Positions 9,296 to 16,339 of a stretch of DNA of 64,000 bases are shown here, one piece after another (position 1 is the first letter of the stretch; every line of letters begins with the position of its first letter). Position numbers and translations under genes: made by a program. The stretch spans positions 428,687 to 492,686 of the forward strand of contig NZ_KE332512.1 of the NCBI RefSeq assembly GCF_000412995.1. Reading direction: 5' to 3'. The notes beneath the pieces are model-generated. The model was not told the DNA's origin and made no database searches. It worked only from the letters and a program-made list of their open reading frames with translations. This stretch comes from Treponema vincentii F0403 (GTDB taxonomy: Bacteria > Spirochaetota > Spirochaetia > Treponematales > Treponemataceae).

Positions 9296-9324
9296 ACTTT
9301 ACTTAAAATAAAGTATCCTGTCAA
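9296..9324 (-). promoter_or_regulatory. Promoter of tRNA-Pro
   Basis: On the minus strand, TTGACA (9324-9319), a 17-nt spacer and TAAAGT (9301-9296). It begins just outside the left edge of the structured element at 9335. Confidence 0.75.
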
Positions 9325-9334
9325 GCGGAAGTCA

Positions 9335-9561
9335 GGGCAATCGTACCAGACATTCTTCTGAATAGCCCCGCAGAAACAAGGGGTTGTTCAACCAGAACTG
9401 CCGAGGATGGCAGTGGTTCCATACAGCAGCGATGTTTTGTGCACGCACAAAACTCGCCTTCAACTGTTGTACACGGATGTACAGCAGTTGAAGATGGTTC
9501 AAATGGTCTCACACCCCCTTGTTTCTGCGGAATTTGGTTTACTTGTCTGGTACGATTGCCC
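9335..9561 (+). other. Structured palindromic element, copy 1 (long form)
   Basis: 227 bp with no plausible coding. The outer stem is 18 bp and perfect (9335-9352 with 9544-9561). An inner 16-bp perfect stem pairs 9368-9383 with 9515-9530. The closed loop carries three further hairpins: ACTGCC/GGCAGT (9397-9414), GTTTTGTGC/GCACAAAAC (9434-9453) and CTTCAACTG/CAGTTGAAG (9458-9493). Two blocks, TGTTCAACCAGAA (9385-9397) and TCAAATGGTC (9499-9508), recur identically in copy 2. It could be a structured RNA or a single-strand-folding DNA element; I do not recognise the family. Confidence 0.8.
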
Positions 9562-9571
9562 TTCTCCTAAA

Positions 9572-9615
9572 AATAAACTGTGCGAAATTTTAGATAAAAT
9601 TTCGCACAGTTTATT
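9572..9615. repeat. Perfect 20-bp-arm hairpin between the two structured elements
   Basis: Left arm 9572-9591, loop AGAT, right arm 9596-9615, with no mismatch. It lies almost exactly between the two convergent elements. It has no U run, so a standard terminator role is uncertain. Confidence 0.85.
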
Positions 9616-9623
9616 AGCGACAA

Positions 9624-9764
9624 GAAGAACCGCATCAGATGAATAAAGCATAATCCGTAGAATCATAGGTTGGGCGACCATTTGAGCCGCATAGCGGCGA
9701 AATTCTGGTTGAACAGCCTATGATTCTACGGGGAAACACTACAACATATCTGATGCGGTTCTTC
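9624..9764 (-). other. Structured palindromic element, copy 2 (short form, inverted)
   Basis: 141 bp facing copy 1. The outer stem is 17 bp and perfect (9748-9764 with 9624-9640), and its sequence is unrelated to that of copy 1. The inner 15-bp stem (9717-9731 with 9655-9669) resembles that of copy 1 but differs at paired positions with complementary changes. The same unpaired blocks TGTTCAACCAGAA (minus strand, 9715-9703) and TCAAATGGTC (9685-9676) flank a single GCCGC/GCGGC hairpin (9686-9698). It ends just before the Shine-Dalgarno of the kinase gene, so it would also sit in that 5' leader. Confidence 0.8.
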
Positions 9765-9782
9765 CGACGGACGGAGGCTTTT

Positions 9783-11435
9783 ATGCAAGGGTTTGAGATC
9801 ACATTTCCGGACGGTTCAAAAAAGCAATTTATCGAACCGATTTCTGCACGCGCTGCACTGGCTTATTGTAAGGAACCGGATGCTGTTGCATTCGGTATGA
9901 AAGTGAATAATGAACTGGTTTCGTTAAACAAGATGATTGATGTGCGTGCTACGATAAAACCGGTAGTAAAAGGCACTTACGACGGCTCGAATATTTACCG
10001 TCGTACGTTATGCTTTCTTTTAGCTGCAGCTGCACGCAAAGTATATCCCGATTTACGGCTCTTGGTTGGGCACAGCTTCGGCTATTCCTACTATTATACC
10101 TTTGAAGGCGCACATGCTTCCGAAATCGATCTCAAAATAATCGAAGATAAGATGCACGAAATAGTCGATGCGGATTTACCGATACACACGAAATCCGTGG
10201 CGTACTCCGAAGCGCTCGAACTTTTTGCAAATACCAATCAGCCCGATGCATACCGGTTACTGTCATATAACAGTAAACCGAAAATCACAATCAATATCCT
10301 CGACGATTATTACGACTTATACTTTCAGCCCTTGATGGATCGTGCCGGTTATTTAAAAGTATTCGGACTGATGAAGTACGAAGACGGCTTTTTGCTCCGC
10401 TTTCCTTCGACGGCTGACACCGATACGCTACCTCCGTTTAAAGATATTCCGCCTCTTTTTACCGTGTACAAGGAGTACAAGACGTGGGGTAAAATGATCG
10501 GAGTTTCTTCCGTCGGCCAATTAAATGAAATTATCGAAAGCCGTAAAACAAAAGACTTTGTTGAAATTACGGAAACGCTGCAAAATAATAAACTGGCGCA
10601 TATTGCCGAACAAATCAAAAATAAAAAAGATGTAAAAGTAATCCTGATAGCAGGGCCGTCCAGTTCCGGTAAAACGACGTCTGCAAAAAAGCTTTCGATG
10701 CAGCTGCGTGTTGTCGGTTATGAACCGTACGTTATCAGTCTTGACGATTATTATGTCGGCAGGGATAAAACACCGCGCGGCAAGGACGGAAAACTCGATT
10801 TTGAATGCCTTGAATCCTTGGACGTACCGCTCTTAAACGAGCTGCTGCTTAAATTATTTGCCGGAGAAGAAGTTGAACTGCCTTCGTATAATTTTAAGAC
10901 GGGCGAGCGGTTTTACACCGGAAAAAAACTGCGCCTTAACAGCCGCTCCATACTCATCTTGGAAGGAATACACGGATTAAACGACAATTTAACTCCTCAA
11001 ATAGACCCGTCGCTCAAGTTTAAGATATATCTTTCGGCCTTAACACAGCTGACGTTGGATGATCATAACCGGATACCGACTTCCGATAACAGGCTCCTGC
11101 GGCGTATCGTGCGCGATGCCCAGTTCAGAGGCAGCTCTGCGTCGGTTACCATCGGCATGTGGTCGGATGTGCGGGCAGGCGAAGCAAAGCATATCTTTCC
11201 GTACCAGGGCAGTGCCGATGTCATCTTTAATACGGCGCTCGATTATGAGCTTTCGGTGCTGAAAATTTATGCGGAACCGCTGCTCCGTGCGGTGAAACCC
11301 ACCGATCCGGCATATAGCGAAGCCTCCCGGCTGCTTATCTTTCTGAATAACTTCCTGTCGGTTTCGCCGTCATTCGTACACGGCCAATCCATTTTGCGGG
11401 AATTTATCGGGGATAGCGACTTTTCCTATCATTAA
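9783..11435 (+). CDS. TGS-domain uridine-kinase-like nucleoside kinase
   Basis: A 550-residue fusion seen in spirochaetes and anaerobes. The order is an N-terminal TGS-like domain (residues 1-60), a threonyl-tRNA-synthetase-like second domain (70-200, LVGHSFGYSYYYTFEG), and a phosphoribulokinase/uridine-kinase domain. The kinase Walker A is GPSSSGKTT at 291-299, followed by ISLDDYYVGRDKTP and ILEGIHGLND. It probably phosphorylates uridine or a related nucleoside; the role of the tRNA-synthetase-like part is unknown. I chose the ATG at 9783 because GGAGG lies 5 nt upstream; an earlier in-frame start lies inside the palindromic element. Confidence 0.85.
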   Translation: MQGFEITFPDGSKKQFIEPISARAALAYCKEPDAVAFGMKVNNELVSLNKMIDVRATIKPVVKGTYDGSNIYRRTLCFLLAAAARKVYPDLRLLVGHSFGYSYYYTFEGAHASEIDLKIIEDKMHEIVDADLPIHTKSVAYSEALELFANTNQPDAYRLLSYNSKPKITINILDDYYDLYFQPLMDRAGYLKVFGLMKYEDGFLLRFPSTADTDTLPPFKDIPPLFTVYKEYKTWGKMIGVSSVGQLNEIIESRKTKDFVEITETLQNNKLAHIAEQIKNKKDVKVILIAGPSSSGKTTSAKKLSMQLRVVGYEPYVISLDDYYVGRDKTPRGKDGKLDFECLESLDVPLLNELLLKLFAGEEVELPSYNFKTGERFYTGKKLRLNSRSILILEGIHGLNDNLTPQIDPSLKFKIYLSALTQLTLDDHNRIPTSDNRLLRRIVRDAQFRGSSASVTIGMWSDVRAGEAKHIFPYQGSADVIFNTALDYELSVLKIYAEPLLRAVKPTDPAYSEASRLLIFLNNFLSVSPSFVHGQSILREFIGDSDFSYH

Positions 11436-11464
11436 GCGTAAGAAAAGCGTACTAATTTTACTCA

Positions 11465-11493
11465 TTGCAAAACCCCGCGGTTTTTGCTACAGT
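11465..11493 (+). promoter_or_regulatory. Promoter of dus
   Basis: TTGCAA, a 17-nt spacer and TACAGT, ending 8 nt before the ATG at 11502. This predicts a leaderless or near-leaderless message. Confidence 0.65.
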
Positions 11494-11501
11494 GAACTGC
11501 G

Positions 11502-12578
11502 ATGAAGCTCATACTGGCGCCGCTTGCAAATATCAGCCATTCGGGATTGAGGATGCTGATTCACACCTTCGGTGATCCCGACGAATATTTTACCGAAATG
11601 ATTCATGCGCCGTCGCTGATTGCAGGCGGGCGGTTTGAACAGTGGTACCTTAGAACAAATCCCGTACCGGAAAAACTGGTGTGGCAGCTTACCTCGCCTA
11701 AGGGGGAAGCCTTCGTACAGGCGGTACCGCTGGTGCTGCAGCAAGGAGGCATCGGTGTCGACTTAAACATGGGCTGTTCGGCGCCTCCGATTGTACGGAC
11801 GGGTGCGGGCGCCGCATGGATGCTGAAACCGTTAAACGAAACAGCCGAAGCGGTGTGCTCGGTTAAACAAGCGCTCGATGTATATGCTGCGGCGCAGAGC
11901 AGACCTTTCAGGTTGAGCGTAAAGCTGAGGATCGGCGCGGCGGCCGACTACGCGTATCTCTTACGCTTTTGCACCATGCTGGTTGAGGAAGGCGTGCAGC
12001 TCATCACGATACATCCGCGGCTCCAGCGGCAAAGCTATGCACGGCCTGCCCTTCACGAATACACGGCGGCGCTCGCAAAAGATTTGCCTATTCCGGTATA
12101 CGGTAACGGAGACATCGATTCCGCAGAAAAACTGCAAACCGCCGCAGCTCGCTATCCCGCCTGCGCAGGCTGGATGATCGGGCGAGCCGCAGTGCAAAAG
12201 CCGTGGATTTTTAAAGAGATACGCAAACGCACAATCAAACGCGCAGCAGAATCGGATAAATCATACAAGGCCGGAGCGGATAAACGTGCCGCGGATACAA
12301 TGAGCGGCAGTATCGCCGGCAGCGGCTCGGATGACGCGCCCTACTCTATTGACCTTGAACAAACGGCCTTATTGTTTTTGCAGTATCTTGAAACCGAACA
12401 GCCGCCGGAATTTTTCCTTACGCGGGCGCAGCGGTTCTTTCAATTTTATTGCGAAAATTTTTCATTTGCGCACTATTGCAGAACACAGCTGCTGCGGGCG
12501 CGGGGCAAGGAAGAAATGGTTCAAATACTGCATACCTACTTTGAAGAAGCTCCGAACGATAGGGTGATTCAAATCTAA
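11502..12578 (+). CDS. dus: tRNA-dihydrouridine synthase
   Basis: An FMN enzyme that reduces uridines in the D-loop of tRNA. The 358-residue TIM-barrel protein starts MKLILAPLANISHSGLR, the usual beta-1 motif. It has the catalytic Cys92 in DLNMGCSAP, the KLRIG strand, the IHPRLQRQ segment and YGNGDI before GWMIGRAAVQKPWIF. There is no Shine-Dalgarno; the start codon lies at the predicted transcription start. A low-complexity stretch at residues ~240-285 is an insertion relative to typical Dus proteins. The exact tRNA position modified cannot be read from the sequence. Confidence 0.92.
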   Translation: MKLILAPLANISHSGLRMLIHTFGDPDEYFTEMIHAPSLIAGGRFEQWYLRTNPVPEKLVWQLTSPKGEAFVQAVPLVLQQGGIGVDLNMGCSAPPIVRTGAGAAWMLKPLNETAEAVCSVKQALDVYAAAQSRPFRLSVKLRIGAAADYAYLLRFCTMLVEEGVQLITIHPRLQRQSYARPALHEYTAALAKDLPIPVYGNGDIDSAEKLQTAAARYPACAGWMIGRAAVQKPWIFKEIRKRTIKRAAESDKSYKAGADKRAADTMSGSIAGSGSDDAPYSIDLEQTALLFLQYLETEQPPEFFLTRAQRFFQFYCENFSFAHYCRTQLLRARGKEEMVQILHTYFEEAPNDRVIQI

Positions 12579-12580
12579 TA

Positions 12581-12614
12581 GGGAAATCCCAAAAGCCGGT
12601 TACTTTCGGGATCC
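12581..12614. repeat. Family-B palindromic repeat, degenerate
   Basis: GGGAAATCCC...AAAAGCCGGTTACTTTCGGGATCC keeps the AAAAG(C/T)CGGTTACTTT core of family B with damaged arms. It lies 49 bp from an intact copy. Confidence 0.55.
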
Positions 12615-12662
12615 TATTTAAAGTTTTCGGTTTATTTTCCGATGCTTATTAAATGGAAGTGT

Positions 12663-12701
12663 GGGGATGTCTCAAAAGTTGGTTACTTTTTCGCCATCCC
12701 C
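12663..12701. repeat. Family-B palindromic repeat
   Basis: 39 bp, GGGGATG...CATCCCC around CTCAAAAGTTGGTTACTTTTTCGC. Same orientation as the copies at 20389 and 50685. Confidence 0.75.
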
Positions 12702-12713
12702 GCGAGTTTAAAA

Positions 12714-12801
12714 TTAAATCTTTATACAGTAATGACTTAATTTCAAACATCGCATCTAAATCTAAGGGAAACCTCTAAAAACTCAAGTTTTTAGAGGTTC
12801 C
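12714..12801. repeat. Extended family-A repeat (copy 1)
   Basis: About 55 bp of conserved lead-in (TTTATA..GTAATGACTTAA, then TCTAAGG.AAACC) runs into the hairpin CCTCTAAAAACT/AGTTTTTAGAGG. The same order recurs at 35955-36105 with about 80% identity by eye. Confidence 0.7.
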
Positions 12802-12827
12802 GTGTTAAAATATTCGGGGAGGACATC

Positions 12828-13553
12828 ATGTGCAATGCAATACGGCGGAAGGCCGTGGCAGTCTTTTTTTTCTTGTGTATACTGATCGCGGCGCAAGCGG
12901 AGCAAGCAGCCATCGACACATACACGTACGGCGAACTTGTTGAAACAATTGCACGAACCGATGCACCGCTTATTACCGGCAAATATATCATTTTTACGGC
13001 AGCAGGCTCGGCACGGCATGTCGGCATTGCGTTTGAACATGAAAATTTTCAATCGATCCATTCTTTCCAACGTTTATACCGAAGCGACGATAGTACCGAA
13101 ACGAAAAAATCCATCCTCTTCTATATTATGCAGATACCTGAGGAAATGAGAGAGCTTAGATACCGGCTCGTTATTAACGGACTCTGGTCTACCGACCCAC
13201 TCAATCCCGATGAAATATTCGACTATTCCGCCGGAATGTCTCTTTCAATCTTAAAAATTCCGTATCAAAAAGAATACAAAACCGCTGTAGAAAACAACGG
13301 ACGTACCCGTTTTGTCTATCAAGGAGAATCGGGAAAGCGGATATACCTTGCAGGCACATTCAACAACTGGGATCCGTTTATGTATATTTTGGAAGAAGTG
13401 ATGCCGGGCAGATATGAATTATATCTCCCGCTGCCGAACGGTGTTTGGTATTACGCATACTTTAAAGACGGAAAGCAGATACCCGATACGACGAACCGCG
13501 AACACGTGTATATGGCCGACGGCAGAACCGCTTCGGTTATTTCCGTTAAATAA
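12828..13553 (+). CDS. Exported CBM48 (glycogen-binding-like) protein
   Basis: A 241-residue protein with a signal peptide (residues 1-~25, cleavage near AQAEQ). The C-terminal ~90 residues form a CBM48/AMPK-beta type early-set domain: RIYLAGTFNNWDPFMYIL, GRYELYLPLPNGVWYYAYFKDGKQIPD. The middle has a beta-rich region I do not recognise. No catalytic domain is present, so it is a binding or structural protein rather than an amylase. GGGGAGGA lies 4 nt before the ATG. It is 19 nt upstream of the MATE gene and probably cotranscribed with it. Whether it binds glucan or has been repurposed is unknown. Confidence 0.75.
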   Translation: MCNAIRRKAVAVFFFLCILIAAQAEQAAIDTYTYGELVETIARTDAPLITGKYIIFTAAGSARHVGIAFEHENFQSIHSFQRLYRSDDSTETKKSILFYIMQIPEEMRELRYRLVINGLWSTDPLNPDEIFDYSAGMSLSILKIPYQKEYKTAVENNGRTRFVYQGESGKRIYLAGTFNNWDPFMYILEEVMPGRYELYLPLPNGVWYYAYFKDGKQIPDTTNREHVYMADGRTASVISVK

Positions 13554-13572
13554 ATAGAGCATTTCTTCGCCT

Positions 13573-14949
13573 ATGAAGACATTTCTTAAGCAATCGACGG
13601 AAGCGCGGCGCGAACTCATCCTTACGGCCAATCCCGTTAAAACATTGCTTATTCTTTCTCTTCCCTCATTACTGATGAATACCGTGCAGGCGATGATGCC
13701 GTTTACCGACGGGCTCTTTATCAATAACCTGACCGGTTATGCGGTAACGGGGGCGGTAACCTTTTCTCAGCCGATTATCTCGATGATATTGGGACTGTCG
13801 CAAGGGTTAAGCGTCGCTGCGATGGCAATTATCGGGCAGCTGAACGGCAAAGGAGCAATCGAAGAAGGCAAGAGGGTTGCCACGCAGATATTCGTATTTG
13901 CGGTTATGCTCGGTATTATCAGTGCACCGCTGCTCCTTATTATCAGTGTAGCGGTTTCACGGGGATTACAGAGCGATATTGCGCCGTATGTCCGCCAATA
14001 TATCGCATGGTACAGTATAGTTCTGCCGTTCAGCTTTTTGGAGTCCGTGTACAACGGCATTAAAAATGCAAACGGAAAACCCGAATCGGCTTTTACCCGA
14101 ATGACTATTCTCTTTGTCTTAAAGGTTATCGGAAATTCTATTTTCCTCTATATTCTGCGGCTCGAAATCCTCGGCTGTGTGCTCGCTTCGTTGTTAGCAA
14201 ACGTATGTATCACCGTCTGGATGGTATACGAATTATTTATCCATAAAGGCCCCGACCGGCTCAGTATCAAAAACTTCAAATTCGATTCAAAAATTATCAA
14301 AGAGGTGCTGAAAGTCGGATTTCCGGCAATGTTCAACTATTCTTTTTTGTATTTAGGCTTTTTTCTTATCAATAAAGAGATTGAACGGTACGGCGCCGTC
14401 GTTGTTGCCGCTCAAGGAATTGCAAGCAATATCAATGCGCTCTGTTTTAACCTGCCCGCAGCGTTCAGCGCGGCTATTACGACAATGGTCAGTATGCACA
14501 TCGGCGCCGGCTGTCCGGAAAAAGCTAAGCGGGATTGCCTGCTCGGCTGTATCACCAGCATCATCATCGCTATCGTACTTATCGCCGTGATGATTCCGCT
14601 CGCCCCCTATCTGACGGTTTTATTCAGACGGGAACCGGAAATTATCGAAATTGCAAATAACGCGCTCAATATCTATACCTATTCAATTATCGGGTTTGGC
14701 ATCTGCATGACCATTCAGGGCGCCTTTATCGGACTCGGCAAAACAAAGATGCCGCTCATGCTCGGTGTGCTCCGTATATGGCTGCTCCGCTATATCTTCG
14801 TATTGGCAACGGAACATGCACTGCAGTATTATGCAGTGTTCTGGGGAAACCTCTTTTCAAATATCATGACCGCGCTCATCGCAACCGTGCTCATTCTGCG
14901 GACAAAGTGGGTGTCGGCTATCTCCATCACAACCGAACAAAAGGAGTAA
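13573..14949 (+). CDS. MATE-family efflux transporter
   Basis: A 458-residue integral membrane protein with about 12 predicted helices and the MATE architecture. Helix 1 is LLILSLPSLLMNTVQAMMPFTDGLFI, with the internal pseudo-repeat starting near LKVGFPAMFNYSF, the family duplication point. MATE proteins export drugs or metabolites in exchange for Na+ or H+. The substrate cannot be told. The stop is 5 nt before the selA ATG, and AAGGAG for selA lies in the end of this gene, so the two are translationally close. Confidence 0.92.
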   Translation: MKTFLKQSTEARRELILTANPVKTLLILSLPSLLMNTVQAMMPFTDGLFINNLTGYAVTGAVTFSQPIISMILGLSQGLSVAAMAIIGQLNGKGAIEEGKRVATQIFVFAVMLGIISAPLLLIISVAVSRGLQSDIAPYVRQYIAWYSIVLPFSFLESVYNGIKNANGKPESAFTRMTILFVLKVIGNSIFLYILRLEILGCVLASLLANVCITVWMVYELFIHKGPDRLSIKNFKFDSKIIKEVLKVGFPAMFNYSFLYLGFFLINKEIERYGAVVVAAQGIASNINALCFNLPAAFSAAITTMVSMHIGAGCPEKAKRDCLLGCITSIIIAIVLIAVMIPLAPYLTVLFRREPEIIEIANNALNIYTYSIIGFGICMTIQGAFIGLGKTKMPLMLGVLRIWLLRYIFVLATEHALQYYAVFWGNLFSNIMTALIATVLILRTKWVSAISITTEQKE

Positions 14950-14954
14950 CCGCT

Positions 14955-16304
14955 ATGCAAAACCCTTTGGCGCAAATACCGCAAGTTGAAAAATTGCTAT
15001 CGCATACTATGCTGGCCGAGTGTATTGAAAAGCTCGGCAGGCCGATTGCCGCTTCTATCGTATCGGAGTATATCAACGAAATACGGACTAAGGCGTTGAA
15101 AGGTGCGGAGGTTCCCTCTTTCGACACCTGCATAACGGAAATCCGGAAGCGGTGTGCACGGTTGATGCGGAAGCGCATTTCCAAGGTTATTAACGCAACG
15201 GGTATTATCCTGCACACGAACCTCGGACGAAGCCCGCTTCCGCACGGTATATGGGAGGCGGCGCAGGATGCAGCTCAATCCTATTCCGCAATCGAGATGG
15301 ACTTGGAGAGCGGGAAGCGGGGACAACGATTTCCCTTCGCCGTAGAAGCGATGAGCACGCTTGTCCATGCGGAAGCGGCGTTGATGCTGAACAACAATGC
15401 CGCCGCCGTATTTTTGCTCTTAAAAGCGCTTGCAAGCGGAAAAGAAGTTATCGTTGCACGCGGTCAGCAGGTGCAAATAGGCGGCGGCTTCCGAATCCCC
15501 GATATTCTGCGGGAAGCAGGCTGCACGCTGGTAGAGGTGGGAACCACCAACATTACCACCCTCGACGATATTATCGAAGCTGTAACCGCGCAGACGGCGA
15601 TGGTGCTGTGGGTGCATACCTCAAACTATAAAATCCGCGGCTTTACGGAGCAACCGTCCCTTACCGTCATACGCAAGGCGTTACCCCCTGAGGTTATTCT
15701 CGCGGTGGATCAAGGTTCCGGTAATATTTCTCTTACCGCGCAGGACGAGCCGACCGTACAGGCCTTGTTAAAAGAAGGAGCCGACCTCGTTTGTTTTTCC
15801 GGGGATAAAGTATTCGGCGGCCCGCAGTGCGGATGGATTACCGGCAAAAAAGATTTAATCGCCCTCATTGCCCGCCATCCGCTGATGCGCACCTATCGGG
15901 TAGGCCGCGCCGTCGCCGCTTTAATGGAAGAGACCCTCGTGCACTACCTGAATAACGGAAAGAGCGCCGCGGCCGAAGCGCTGCAGCTTGACCCTGCCGA
16001 AATAAAAAAACGCAGCGAAAGCATTGTTGCGGAGCTACCTGCCGGTATTGCGTCGGTTATTTCCCATCCTTTTTCGCTCGGCGGCGGCAGTACACCCGAT
16101 GAAGCGTTTCCGTCATGGGCAATTATGCTGCATACAAAAAAGCCGGAAGCGGTAAAAACGGCGCTGCGGTTTTGCAGCACTCCGATTATCGCCTTTATTT
16201 CGGAGGATAGGCTGCTGCTGCACCTCGCCGCAATAGCTCCCGATGACGATGCATATATCGCTCAAGAATTAACGGATCTCTCTAAAAACTCGGCCGGCTT
16301 TTAG
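14955..16304 (+). CDS. selA: L-seryl-tRNA(Sec) selenium transferase
   Basis: A PLP enzyme that converts seryl-tRNA(Sec) to selenocysteyl-tRNA(Sec) using selenophosphate. The 449-residue protein has INATGIILHTNLGRSPLP and the PLP-lysine Lys285 in FSGDKVFGGPQCG. AAGGAG ends 8 nt before the ATG at 14955; a longer in-frame start upstream lies inside the MATE gene. The last ten codons (LSKNSAGF-stop) are formed by a family-A palindromic repeat at 16280-16306, so the natural C-terminus has probably been replaced. selB follows by 35 nt. No tRNA-Sec, selD or selenoprotein gene is visible here. Confidence 0.95.
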   Translation: MQNPLAQIPQVEKLLSHTMLAECIEKLGRPIAASIVSEYINEIRTKALKGAEVPSFDTCITEIRKRCARLMRKRISKVINATGIILHTNLGRSPLPHGIWEAAQDAAQSYSAIEMDLESGKRGQRFPFAVEAMSTLVHAEAALMLNNNAAAVFLLLKALASGKEVIVARGQQVQIGGGFRIPDILREAGCTLVEVGTTNITTLDDIIEAVTAQTAMVLWVHTSNYKIRGFTEQPSLTVIRKALPPEVILAVDQGSGNISLTAQDEPTVQALLKEGADLVCFSGDKVFGGPQCGWITGKKDLIALIARHPLMRTYRVGRAVAALMEETLVHYLNNGKSAAAEALQLDPAEIKKRSESIVAELPAGIASVISHPFSLGGGSTPDEAFPSWAIMLHTKKPEAVKTALRFCSTPIIAFISEDRLLLHLAAIAPDDDAYIAQELTDLSKNSAGF

Positions 16305-16306
16305 AG
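16280..16306. repeat. Family-A palindromic repeat overlapping the end of selA
   Basis: CTCTAAAA (16280-16287) pairs with TTTTAGAG (16299-16306) around a GC-rich loop. The selA stop codon lies within the right arm. Confidence 0.7.
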
Positions 16307-16339
16307 GTTCGCTAAAAAAATCACAGAGGTTCGTTGACT

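Noticed and set aside
9624..9764. Integron attC site
   Set aside because: GTTGGGC and GTTGAAC fit the attC core consensus, but both lie in the same orientation and do not pair with each other as attC boxes must. No integrase or cassette array is present.
9335..9764. Ordinary MITE with terminal inverted repeats
   Set aside because: The two elements have unrelated outer arms and no clear target-site duplications, whereas MITEs of one family share their ends. Not fully excluded.
9720..9782. Upstream in-frame start for the kinase gene
   Set aside because: It lies inside the palindromic element, while GGAGG stands 5 nt before the ATG at 9783.
12828..13553. Glycogen-branching or debranching enzyme fragment
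   Set aside because: The frame has a signal peptide and a complete end, and only the binding domain; no catalytic-domain remnant is seen on either side.
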